Below, piece by piece: positions 12,894 through 19,533 of a stretch of 20,307 bases of DNA (positions are counted from its first letter, which is position 1; every line of letters starts with the position of its first letter). Location: contig JBGOUJ010000062.1 in the NCBI GenBank assembly GCA_041477005.1, forward strand, positions 1 to 20,307, written 5' to 3'. The position numbers and the translations under genes are program-made. This DNA comes from JBGOUJ01 sp041477005. GTDB lineage: Bacteria > Acidobacteriota > Terriglobia > Bryobacterales > JACQDG01. The notes below the pieces were generated by a model. That model did no database searches. It had not been told where the DNA came from and saw only the letters and a program-made list of their open reading frames with translations.

Positions 12894-14159
12894 ATGGAAA
12901 AATTCCTGATTCACGGCGGGCGGCCGTTGGAAGGATCGATCCCGGTGAGCGGCTCGAAGAACTCGGCGCTGCCGGCGCTGGCGGCGGCGCTGCTCACCAG
13001 CGAGACGGTGACGCTGGAGCACGTTCCCCGCGTGCGCGACATCCGGACCATGGCCCGGCTTCTGGCGGATATCGGCGCGGAGGTGAAAGTCGAGCGGGGG
13101 CGTTACACGATCCGCACCGAGCGCATCATCTGTCCGGAGGCGCCGTACGAGCTGGTGAAGACCATGCGCGCGTCGAGCCTGGTGCTGGGGCCGCTGCTGG
13201 CGCGGACGGGCCGCGCGCGCGTTTCGCTGCCGGGCGGCTGCGCCATCGGGTCGCGTCCGATCAACCTGCACATCCACGGTCTGGAAAAACTCGGCGCCGA
13301 AATCCGGCAGGAGCACGGCTACGTGGAGGCCCAGGCCCCGCATGGACTGAAAGGCGCGGCCGTCCAGTTCGAGCGTGTCACGGTGACCGGCACCGAGGAC
13401 CTGCTCATGGCGGCGGCGCTGGCCGAAGGCGAGACGGTGCTGGAAAACGCCGCGCGCGAGCCGGAGGTGGTGGACTTGGCGGAACTGCTGGCGAAGATGG
13501 GCGCGCAGATTGAAGGCGCCGGCACGAGCACGATCCGCGTGCGGGGCGTGGCGCGGCTGGGCGGGGCGACACACACCATCATCCCCGACCGGATCGAGGC
13601 GGGGACTTTTCTGGTGGCCGGCGCCATCACCGGCGGGGACCTCGAGATCCACGGCGCGCGAGCCGAGCACCTGACCGCCCTGCTCGACAAGCTGCGGCAA
13701 GCGGGCGCCGAAGTGACCTTGGCCGAGGGCGGCCGCCTGCGCGTCCGGGGCGTCCCGCGCCTGGCCAGGGTGGACGTGACCACCGAGGAGTTCCCCGGCT
13801 TCGCCACCGATTTGCAGGCCCAGTGGATGGCGCTCACCACTCAAGCTCACGGCACGTCGATCATTGCGGAGACCATTTTCGAGAACCGCTTCATGCACGC
13901 CCTGGAGCTGAACCGGATGGGCGCCGACATCGCGATCCAGGGTCGCCAGGCTGTGGTGCGCGGCAAAACCGAGCTGAGCGGCGCGGGCGTGATCGCCTCC
14001 GACCTGCGCGCCAGCGCCTCGCTGGTTCTGGCCGGCCTGGTGGCGAGCGGCGAGACCGTAGTCGACCGTGTTTATCACATCGACCGCGGCTATGAGAAAA
14101 TCGAGGAGAAACTTTCCGCGGCCGGTGCGAGGATTCGGAGGATCGATCATGGACCGTAG
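12894..14159 (+). CDS. murA: UDP-N-acetylglucosamine 1-carboxyvinyltransferase MurA
   Basis: Cytoplasmic enzyme for the first committed step of peptidoglycan precursor synthesis: transfer of enolpyruvate from PEP to UDP-GlcNAc. 421 residues, full length, two inside-out alpha/beta barrels. Key residues present: SGSKNSALP (K22), the loop LPGGCAIGSRP with C116 (the fosfomycin-reactive cysteine, C115 in E. coli), TGTEDLLMAAAL, IPDRIEAGTFLVAGA, and FPGFATDLQAQWMAL with TIFENRFMHALEL. With cysteine rather than aspartate in the loop, fosfomycin sensitivity is expected. It sits downstream of nagA, separated by 116 bp holding a repeat. No Shine-Dalgarno sequence is evident before ATG 12894. Its last codons (HGP-stop) are provided by another repeat arm. 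Confidence 0.97.
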   Translation: MEKFLIHGGRPLEGSIPVSGSKNSALPALAAALLTSETVTLEHVPRVRDIRTMARLLADIGAEVKVERGRYTIRTERIICPEAPYELVKTMRASSLVLGPLLARTGRARVSLPGGCAIGSRPINLHIHGLEKLGAEIRQEHGYVEAQAPHGLKGAAVQFERVTVTGTEDLLMAAALAEGETVLENAAREPEVVDLAELLAKMGAQIEGAGTSTIRVRGVARLGGATHTIIPDRIEAGTFLVAGAITGGDLEIHGARAEHLTALLDKLRQAGAEVTLAEGGRLRVRGVPRLARVDVTTEEFPGFATDLQAQWMALTTQAHGTSIIAETIFENRFMHALELNRMGADIAIQGRQAVVRGKTELSGAGVIASDLRASASLVLAGLVASGETVVDRVYHIDRGYEKIEEKLSAAGARIRRIDHGP

Positions 14160-14230
14160 ATCGCGGATCGTGGGAAACCCTTGGCGCTTCGGGCCCTCGA
14201 TCGACAATCCACGATCTACAATCCACGGTC
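14152..14230. repeat. Inverted-repeat element at the murA 3' end, 'DRRSRIVDR' type
   Basis: Left arm 14152-14173 (GACCGTAGATCGCGGATCG...) and right arm 14209-14230 match as inverted repeats at 18 of 22 positions, around a 35-bp centre. Both are built of GATCGTGGAT-like units, a kind of small dispersed repeat often seen in soil bacteria. It overlaps the final codons and stop of murA and ends 13 bp before the rhodanese start, so it could act as an intercistronic hairpin. Confidence 0.6.
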
Positions 14231-14243
14231 AACGGAGTTTGCT

Positions 14244-14609
14244 ATGGCCCATGCCCCCGGTTTCCTGAAGCTTGTGGATGACGCCAAGGCGCGCATTCGC
14301 GAGGTGACCATCGACGACGTCCGGCGCAGCCGCGATTCGGGTGAAAAGTTCCACCTGGTCGATGTGCGCGAGGATTCGGAGTGGAACTCGAGCCGCGCCG
14401 CCGGGTCGGTCCATTTGGGCAAAGGAATCATCGAGCGCGACGTCGAAGCGGCCATTCCGGACAGGAATGCCAAGATTGTGCTTTATTGCGGCGGCGGGTT
14501 TCGCTCGGCCTTGAGCGCCGACGCGCTGCAAAAGATGGGCTACACCAACGTCTTCTCTCTGGCCGGCGGCTGGCGGGCGTGGAAAGAATCAGGAATGCCC
14601 ACGGAATAG
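14244..14609 (+). CDS. Single-domain rhodanese-like sulfurtransferase
   Basis: 121-residue rhodanese fold, expected in the cytoplasm (no signal peptide). Visible: FHLVDVREDSEWN (about 37-49, the first strand and CH2A-like motif), GSVHLGKGIIERDVE (about 54-68), and the active-site loop IVLYCGGGFRSAL with catalytic C82 in a six-residue loop (CGGGFRS), typical of sulfur-transfer rather than phosphatase (Cdc25) rhodaneses. GYTNVFSLAGGWRAWKESG closes the domain. ATG 14244 is preceded by GGAG six bases upstream. It may be cotranscribed from murA across the repeat. Its convergent neighbour is cysK, but a functional link through sulfur metabolism is only a suggestion. Confidence 0.93.
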   Translation: MAHAPGFLKLVDDAKARIREVTIDDVRRSRDSGEKFHLVDVREDSEWNSSRAAGSVHLGKGIIERDVEAAIPDRNAKIVLYCGGGFRSALSADALQKMGYTNVFSLAGGWRAWKESGMPTE

Positions 14610-14611
14610 GC

Positions 14612-14725
14612 ATGCCTCCGTCTTCGACGCGGCTCGCGCACCTGCTGGCCGCCTTTTTCAGCCTCGCCTTCAACCTGCCACTGCGCTCGGCCCTGCCGGT
14701 CGTCGCCGGGCGTGGTGTGTATTAG
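14612..14725 (+). CDS. Possible 37-residue hydrophobic small ORF
   Basis: An ATG two bases after the rhodanese stop opens a 37-codon frame with one hydrophobic stretch (HLLAAFFSLAFNLPL) ending at TAG 14725. There is no Shine-Dalgarno sequence. It could be a small membrane peptide translated by reinitiation, or chance. No homologue is known to me. Confidence 0.15.
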   Translation: MPPSSTRLAHLLAAFFSLAFNLPLRSALPVVAGRGVY

Positions 14726-14741
14726 CGATGCGTCTGGCGGC

Positions 14742-15701
<960 letters not shown>

Positions 15702-15713
15702 AGTAGCGTCTGG

Positions 15714-15741
15714 ATTCTAGCTGTCAGCCGTTAGCTGTCAG
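15714..15741 (-). promoter_or_regulatory. Candidate cysK promoter inside the repeat
   Basis: On the minus strand CTGACA (15741-15736), 16 bp, TAGAAT (15719-15714), ending 12 bases before the cysK ATG. The -35 lies in an AGCTGTC repeat unit. Confidence 0.4.
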
Positions 15742-15872
15742 CCATCAGCAACCAGCTCGGAGCCGGAATATTCCGGCGGCTGAAACCTAACAGCTCGGAG
15801 CGCTGCCAGCTCTCAGCCTGCAAGCAATCAGCCGGCTCGCGGGGTGGCTGATGGCTGACGGCTGATAGCTGG
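15719..15872. repeat. AGCNNNY heptamer repeats in inverted orientation between rrf2 and cysK
   Basis: The left side has in-phase 7-mers AGCTGTC, AGCCGTT, AGCTGTC, AGCCATC, AGCAACC, AGCTCGG (15719-15760). The right side (15847-15872, GCTGATGGCTGACGGCTGATAG...) is the same kind of unit on the other strand. The arms could pair into a large hairpin. The block between holds an 11-bp direct repeat CAGCTCGGAGC (15753-15763, 15791-15801). The same heptamer family forms the tandem array at 19300-19435. Confidence 0.75.
15762..15777. promoter_or_regulatory. Perfect 16-bp palindrome upstream of cysK
   Basis: GCCGGAATATTCCGGC is fully self-complementary. It is about 69 bp upstream of the cysK start and just beyond the candidate -35. 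It is a candidate operator for the adjacent Rrf2 protein, but could equally be part of the repeat element. Confidence 0.4.
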
Positions 15873-15883
15873 CGGCTTTCCCA

Positions 15884-16336
15884 TCATATCTCCCAGTTGG
15901 CCACGAAGCGGCCTTGCTTCTCGGCCCAGCGGTCGGCCAGCTCGGCGAAGCTGGTGCGGTCGATGACCTCGGAGATCGCCCGATCCACCCGGAGCCACAT
16001 TTCGGTGAAAGGCGATTCCGCGGCGGCGCGCCGGGACGCCGGCCCCGCGGACCGGCGAGTTCGTTCGGCCTGGGAGAGCGGGCCTTCGACGAACCGCAGC
16101 ACCTCGCCCACCATGATCGAAGCGGCGGGGCGCGCCAGCAGGTAGCCGCCTTCGGAGCCCCGCCGCGATTGCACAAATCCCCCTTGCTTGAGCTGCGCCA
16201 GGATCAGCTCCAGAAACTTTTGCGGGATTTTCCGCCTGGCGGCGATGTCGGCGATCTTGACTGGTTTCTTGCCCGTCTGGTCCGCCAGGTCGAAGATAGC
16301 CTTGAGGGCGTAGTCTCCCTTGACCGAGATGTTCAT
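15884..16336 (-). CDS. Rrf2-family transcriptional regulator, cysteine-free (CymR-like)
   Basis: 150 residues with the Rrf2 winged helix: ISVKGDYALKAIFDLAD (about 3-19), VKIADIAARRKIPQKFLELI (helix-turn-helix, about 26-45), LKQGGFVQSRRGSEGGYLLA (wing, about 49-68), then the dimerisation helix SIMVGEVLRFVEGPLS. IscR, NsrR and RsrR bind an Fe-S cluster through three cysteines in the 90-110 region. This protein has no cysteine at all, and that stretch is an R/A/S-rich insert (RTRRSAGPASRRAAAES). That fits CymR, the cluster-free Rrf2 regulator of cysteine metabolism whose partner is CysK, and cysK is the next gene downstream. ATG 16336 gives the standard N-terminus. Its promoter is at 16370-16399. 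Confidence 0.92.
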   Translation of the reverse strand: MNISVKGDYALKAIFDLADQTGKKPVKIADIAARRKIPQKFLELILAQLKQGGFVQSRRGSEGGYLLARPAASIMVGEVLRFVEGPLSQAERTRRSAGPASRRAAAESPFTEMWLRVDRAISEVIDRTSFAELADRWAEKQGRFVANWEI

Positions 16337-16369
16337 GCCGCCGCGCTCATCGCCTGGGACTCGCTTCTG

Positions 16370-16399
16370 AGATTACGGCAAGAGGGGCAGGCGCGTCAA
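16370..16399 (-). promoter_or_regulatory. Promoter of the rrf2 gene
   Basis: On the minus strand TTGACG (16399-16394), 18 bp, TAATCT (16375-16370). Predicted start is near 16362, with a leader of about 26 bases. Confidence 0.5.
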
Positions 16400-16544
16400 C
16401 GCTGAGACATTACTTCCGGGTTACTTCCGGGGCTTCGTGGGTTACCCGGACCTACGGCCCGCAATCAGCGGAACGGAGCGCCCGCGGCCCACTTTCAGAC
16501 CTGATCGGTAGCCACTGCGGCGTTTTTCCCGACCTATCCGTGCA

Positions 16545-16562
16545 TGTACCAACATTGGTACA
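16545..16562. promoter_or_regulatory. Palindromic operator of the XRE regulator gene
   Basis: TGTACCAACATTGGTACA: two perfect 8-bp arms around a 2-bp centre, ending 28 bp before the start codon at 16591. Size, symmetry and position are those expected for an autoregulatory site of a HigA-like dimer. Confidence 0.6.
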
Positions 16563-16590
16563 CTTGAGTCAAGAAGATTCAGGAGCGAAG

Positions 16591-16884
16591 ATGAGCAAGA
16601 ATCGAGGTTCTAACTTTGACGATTTCCTTCGCGAGGAAGGGCTGTTAGAGGAAGTGGAAGCGCTGGCGGCGAAGCGCTTGATCGCTTATGAACTGGGCCG
16701 GATCATGGCAAGAGAAAAGCTATCAAAGGCGGCGCTCGCCAGACGCATGGGCACGAGCCGGTCTCAGGTGGATCGCCTCCTTGACCCCGACAACGAATCG
16801 GTAACGCTTGCGACATTGGCAAAGGCGGCCGCCGCGGTTGGCCAGCGTCTCAAAGTCTCGCTGATCCCCCGCCGGGCAGCCTGA
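16591..16884 (+). CDS. XRE-family helix-turn-helix protein, HigA-antitoxin-like, without a toxin partner
   Basis: 97 residues. The N-terminal half (FDDFLREEGLLEEVEALAAK) resembles the leader of antitoxin-type XRE proteins. The HTH spans about 45-80: REKLSKAALARRMGTSRSQV (helices 2-3), DRLLDPDNESVTLATLAKAAAAVG (helices 4-5). It ends in KVSLIPRRAA. ATG 16591 follows AGGAG (16581-16585) with five-base spacing, so the earlier ATG at 16540, upstream of the palindrome, is not the start. Proteins of this type are usually the second gene of RelE/HigB-type toxin-antitoxin pairs, yet there is no toxin-like frame in the 200 bp upstream or directly downstream. It may be an orphan antitoxin or a stand-alone repressor acting on the palindrome at 16545. 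Confidence 0.88.
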   Translation: MSKNRGSNFDDFLREEGLLEEVEALAAKRLIAYELGRIMAREKLSKAALARRMGTSRSQVDRLLDPDNESVTLATLAKAAAAVGQRLKVSLIPRRAA

Positions 16885-17012
16885 CAGAGCCCATAGTTCT
16901 CGTGGCGCTACTGCCGGGTGGGCTGACTCAACTTCCCAGATCCGGACTTCACTAGAACGTCTCGGCACTCGCTTGAACGACGTGCACGTTACACGCTCAT
17001 CTAGGGAATTGA

Positions 17013-17252
17013 GTACTCGACCTTCCAAGCAATGGGAACGTCACTCCCGAGGCCCTCTTCCAGTGCCCTTCCGGAGCCGGCAGTTGCGTTCCCGTACCAA
17101 TGAGCCTCGGCGGCCCCACGGACCACCTCGCCGTGTCACTCTACGGCGCCGGACTGCGCAATTTCAGCTCACCTCAAAATGCGACTGCCACAATAGGACG
17201 CGTTCCCGCGCAAATTCTCTTCATCGGTGCGCAACCGCAATCCCCCGGTCTC
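17013..17252 (+). pseudogene. Remnant of a TIGR03437 ('Solibacter C-terminal domain') secreted protein
   Basis: A frame open from after the stop at 17010 reads ...VTPEALFQCPSGAGSCVPVP, then LGGPTDHLAVSLYGAGLRN, TATIGRVPAQILFIGAQPQ and SPGL. This matches the course of the TIGR03437 domain (FQCP..CVPVPIDLGPATD, LYGTGIR, TATIGG, GAQPQYPGLDQVN), found at the C-terminus of many large secreted acidobacterial proteins. Everything upstream of about 17013 is missing (stops in frame, no start or signal), and the domain breaks off right after SPGL, before the expected DQVN strand. It therefore lacks both ends and is a relic. The 385-bp space 16885-17269 holds nothing else I can recognise. It confirms the acidobacterial origin of the window. 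Confidence 0.65.
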
Positions 17253-17269
17253 TACCCCATGCCTTTCGC

Positions 17270-17800
17270 CTACGGTCCTTGCCCCGAGCGGCGCTCGATC
17301 TCGCGCCGGCGCAGCTCGATCCAATCGCCCGACAGTTCCGGGTTTTCGAGCCACACGCGAAACCACCCCAGCATTTCTTGTTTCTCGGCCCGTTTGGCCT
17401 CGCTCAAGCTCCGCTGCCGCAAGATCATTTCCAGGCGCTGCTTGCCGCGCAGCACGGCGCGGCGGCAGTCGGCGGCGCGCTGGCGGTCGGCAACGGCGCG
17501 CGCGGCCCCGTACTCGCGTTCGAGGTCGCGCAGGCTGGCCTCCGCCGAGGCGAAATCGTGGAAGTGGACGCGGCCTCGCAGATCGGCCGGCAGGCCTCCC
17601 AGCTCGCGGGCGACGGGCGTCGAAGTCTCCTCGACGATCTCGAGCAGGTAGCGATCCGAGACCGAGGCGCCATCCAGCGCCTGGGAAACATAGCGTCGCA
17701 GATCGGCCAGCGTCGCGGTGTTGATCTCCGCGGGGCGCTTTTCGCGCAGGTATTGCTCGACCAGCAACTTGCGGGAGGGCTTCTTAGGGGCGCGCGACAT
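17270..17800 (-). CDS. Hypothetical helical/coiled-coil protein, third gene of the ruvX-mltG operon
   Basis: 176 residues, no family recognised. After a basic N-terminus (MSRAPKKPSRKLLVEQYLRE) comes a stretch ending VHFHDFASAE (about 78-87), then a long charged helix from about 88 to 145 (SLRDLEREYGAARAVADRQR and on), likely coiled coil. The C-terminus (GWFRVWLENPELSGDWIELR) is aromatic-rich and looks conserved. It has no signal or membrane segment. ATG 17800 lies 17 bp inside the 3' end of mltG, so it is translationally coupled to a cell-wall lytic enzyme. A role linked to MltG is possible but unproven. Codon use is like its neighbours, supporting a real gene. Confidence 0.75.
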   Translation of the reverse strand: MSRAPKKPSRKLLVEQYLREKRPAEINTATLADLRRYVSQALDGASVSDRYLLEIVEETSTPVARELGGLPADLRGRVHFHDFASAEASLRDLEREYGAARAVADRQRAADCRRAVLRGKQRLEMILRQRSLSEAKRAEKQEMLGWFRVWLENPELSGDWIELRRREIERRSGQGP

Positions 17801-18812
17801 CTTTGTTCGACGGCCGCCGCCCGTTGGCCCGGCGAAAGCTGGCTACGGCTTTAGAGTGCCGGTCGAGGGTCGCGGAAAACACATGGCCGCCCTCGTTGTC
17901 GGCCACGAAGTAAAAGTAGCCGCTCGAGGCCGGGGCCAGAGCGGCCTGGAGCGAGGCGCGGCCGGGGTTGGCGATCGGACCGGGCGGCAGGCCCGGCCGC
18001 ACATAAGTATTATAAGGGCTTTGGAAGGAAAGATGGTCTTTATATATCTCCCCACTCGGGCGGCCGGCGGCTTGCAGGGCGTAGAGCACGGTCGGGTCGC
18101 ACTGCAGCGGCATCCCGATCCGCAGGCGGTTGAGAAACACCGAAGCCACCAGGGGGCGCTCTGCCGGCGCCGGTGTCTCCTTTTCCACCAGCGACGCCAG
18201 CGTCACCGTGTCGAGCACGCTGCGCCCCGGCGCCGGTAGGGCGACCTGCAGCGGCTGAAACACCTCGCGGAAGCGCTTCAACATCTGGCTCACCAGATCC
18301 TCCGCCGTGCCCTGGCGGGTGAGGCGATAGGTATCCGGAAAGAGGAATCCTTCGAGCGTGCGCGCGCCGGGAGCGATGGCGGCGAGGCGTTCGCCGCGTT
18401 CCGCTTCGAGCAGAAATTCCTGCCGGGTCATGACGCCGGTTCGCGCCACCGCCTCGGCGATCTCAAACATGTTGTAGCCTTCCGGAATCGTTACCGGGTA
18501 GTAAAAGGAATCTCCCAGCGTGATCTTGCGATAGACCTGGAGTGGCGAGAGCGGCCGGTCGAAACGGTATTCTCCCGCCTTCAGAACCGACCGGGAGCGC
18601 ACCAGGCGCAGCAAAAGGAACGGCCATTCGGCCCGCAGCACGCCGCCCTGTCGTAGCTGGGCCGAGATTTCGAATGTGCCGGCGCCCCGGTGGACCTCCA
18701 CAAACGTCTCGCCAGGGTAGCCGCGATACGGCTGGAGCATCACGTAAGCGGCATAGGCGGCCAGGGCAGCGCCGCTGAGGAGAACAGCGAGGAGGGTCCG
18801 CCGGGCAGTCAT
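17784..18812 (-). CDS. mltG: Endolytic murein transglycosylase MltG (YceG-like)
   Basis: 342 residues. One N-terminal membrane helix (about 5-26, TLLAVLLSGAALAAYAAYVM) anchors it in the inner membrane with the rest in the periplasm, where it cuts nascent glycan strands and sets their length. A LysM-like subdomain (about 105-165: VTIPEGYNMFEIAEAVA, LEGFLFPDTYRL) precedes the YceG catalytic core with LASLVEKETP, in which E210 corresponds to the catalytic Glu218 of E. coli MltG. NRLRIGMPLQCDPTVLYAL, SPYNTYVRPGLPPGPIANPG and YFYFVADNEGGHVFS complete the family pattern. Its start overlaps the ruvX stop (ATGA) and its end overlaps the hypothetical gene by 17 bp. ruvX-mltG adjacency is known from other phyla (yrrK-yrrL in B. 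subtilis). Confidence 0.95.
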   Translation of the reverse strand: MTARRTLLAVLLSGAALAAYAAYVMLQPYRGYPGETFVEVHRGAGTFEISAQLRQGGVLRAEWPFLLLRLVRSRSVLKAGEYRFDRPLSPLQVYRKITLGDSFYYPVTIPEGYNMFEIAEAVARTGVMTRQEFLLEAERGERLAAIAPGARTLEGFLFPDTYRLTRQGTAEDLVSQMLKRFREVFQPLQVALPAPGRSVLDTVTLASLVEKETPAPAERPLVASVFLNRLRIGMPLQCDPTVLYALQAAGRPSGEIYKDHLSFQSPYNTYVRPGLPPGPIANPGRASLQAALAPASSGYFYFVADNEGGHVFSATLDRHSKAVASFRRANGRRPSNKDVARP

Positions 18813-19267
18813 GATCGCGTCCCACCGGCGTTTTTATGATCGAGATAGCTTCCGAGCAGCAGCACGGCCGAGAGGCGGTCGACGGCCTTCGCCCGCTTGG
18901 CGATGCTGATGCCGCTCGAGCGCAGCACGCGGGAAGCTTCGCGCGTGGTGAGCCGCTCGTCCCAGAGCCGCACTTCGACGCCGCTGCGCCGTTGCAGTTG
19001 CTCGGCGAAGCGGGCGGCCTGCTGGGACCCGGCGCTCTCGGCGCCGCTCAGCCGCAGCGGGTTGCCGGCGATGACCAGCCCCACCCCGTGCTCGCGGATC
19101 AGCCGGGCCAAGGCGTCCAGGTCCGTTTGTGTATTCTTCCGAACCAGCGTGGGCAACCCCTGCGCCGTCCACCCCAGCTCGTCGCTAAGCGCCAGACCAA
19201 TCCGCCGCGCCCCCAGATCGAGCGCCAATATCCGCCCCTTCTGTCCGCTGCCCTTCTCGTCCGGCAT
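18809..19267 (-). CDS. ruvX: Putative Holliday junction resolvase / pre-16S rRNA nuclease RuvX (YqgF)
   Basis: 152 residues with the RNase H-like YqgF fold: LALDLGARRIGLALSD (about 14-29, first catalytic Asp in LDLG), LVIAGNPLRLSGAES (about 64-78, usually GLPLNMDGS), RLWDERLTTREASRVL (about 100-115, catalytic E/R) and KAVDRLSAVLLLGSYLD (about 127-143, last catalytic Asp in VDRLSA). The family processes the 5' end of 16S rRNA in bacteria and was earlier proposed as a resolvase. ATG 19267 has no Shine-Dalgarno sequence, but a perfect TATAAT ends five bases upstream, so the message is probably leaderless. The stop overlaps the mltG start (ATGA). Confidence 0.95.
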   Translation of the reverse strand: MPDEKGSGQKGRILALDLGARRIGLALSDELGWTAQGLPTLVRKNTQTDLDALARLIREHGVGLVIAGNPLRLSGAESAGSQQAARFAEQLQRRSGVEVRLWDERLTTREASRVLRSSGISIAKRAKAVDRLSAVLLLGSYLDHKNAGGTRS

Positions 19268-19272
19268 GACTC

Positions 19273-19278
19273 ATTATA
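19273..19278 (-). promoter_or_regulatory. -10 element (TATAAT) of the ruvX operon, leaderless configuration
   Basis: Perfect TATAAT on the minus strand, with only five bases between it and the ATG at 19267, so transcription should begin at or next to the start codon. No clear -35 is present; the upstream DNA is repeat. Confidence 0.5.
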
Positions 19279-19281
19279 GTC

Positions 19282-19435
19282 GTCGGATAGCCGTCGGATA
19301 GCCATCAGCCACCAGCCACCAGCTATCAGCTATCAGCTATCAGCTATCTGCCATCAGCCATCAGCCACCAGCCACCAGCCACCAGCCATCAGCCACCAGC
19401 CATCAGCCATCAGCCATCAGCCACCAGCTATCAGC
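19282..19435. repeat. Tandem array: GTCGGATAGCC x2 followed by 19 AGCYAYC-type heptamers
   Basis: GTCGGATAGCC is duplicated at 19282-19292 and 19293-19303. From 19300 to 19432 there are 19 consecutive in-phase heptamers, mainly AGCCATC, AGCCACC and AGCTATC (one begins TG), plus a partial AGC to 19435. Related GCTGA(C/T)-type units in the opposite sense follow at 19470-19515. No gene is seen in 19268-19533. The array lies between divergent ruvX and rhomboid genes. Confidence 0.85.
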
Positions 19436-19518
19436 AGGCCTACCCTACAGACGACATCTGATCGCCGACTGCTGACTGCTGACGGCGACGGCTGATGGCT
19501 GCTCGCTGACCGCTGAGT

Positions 19519-19524
19519 TAGAAT
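19519..19524 (+). promoter_or_regulatory. Candidate -10 (TAGAAT) of the rhomboid gene
   Basis: TAGAAT ends nine bases before ATG 19534, predicting a leader of about three bases. The GGAG at 19525-19528 would then lie upstream of the transcript. No clear -35. Confidence 0.35.
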
Positions 19525-19533
19525 GGAGTCTCC

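Noticed and set aside
12747..14207. 486-residue minus-strand frame antisense to murA
   Set aside because: Shadow of murA. Part of it (ISRKGAK) is translation of the dispersed repeat.
16400..16590. Toxin gene upstream of the XRE regulator
   Set aside because: All three forward frames were read. They contain stops or Pro/Gly/Arg-rich sequence without RelE/HigB features.
19300..19435. CRISPR-like array
   Set aside because: Units are 7 bp, contiguous, with no spacers and no cas genes. It is a simple tandem repeat.
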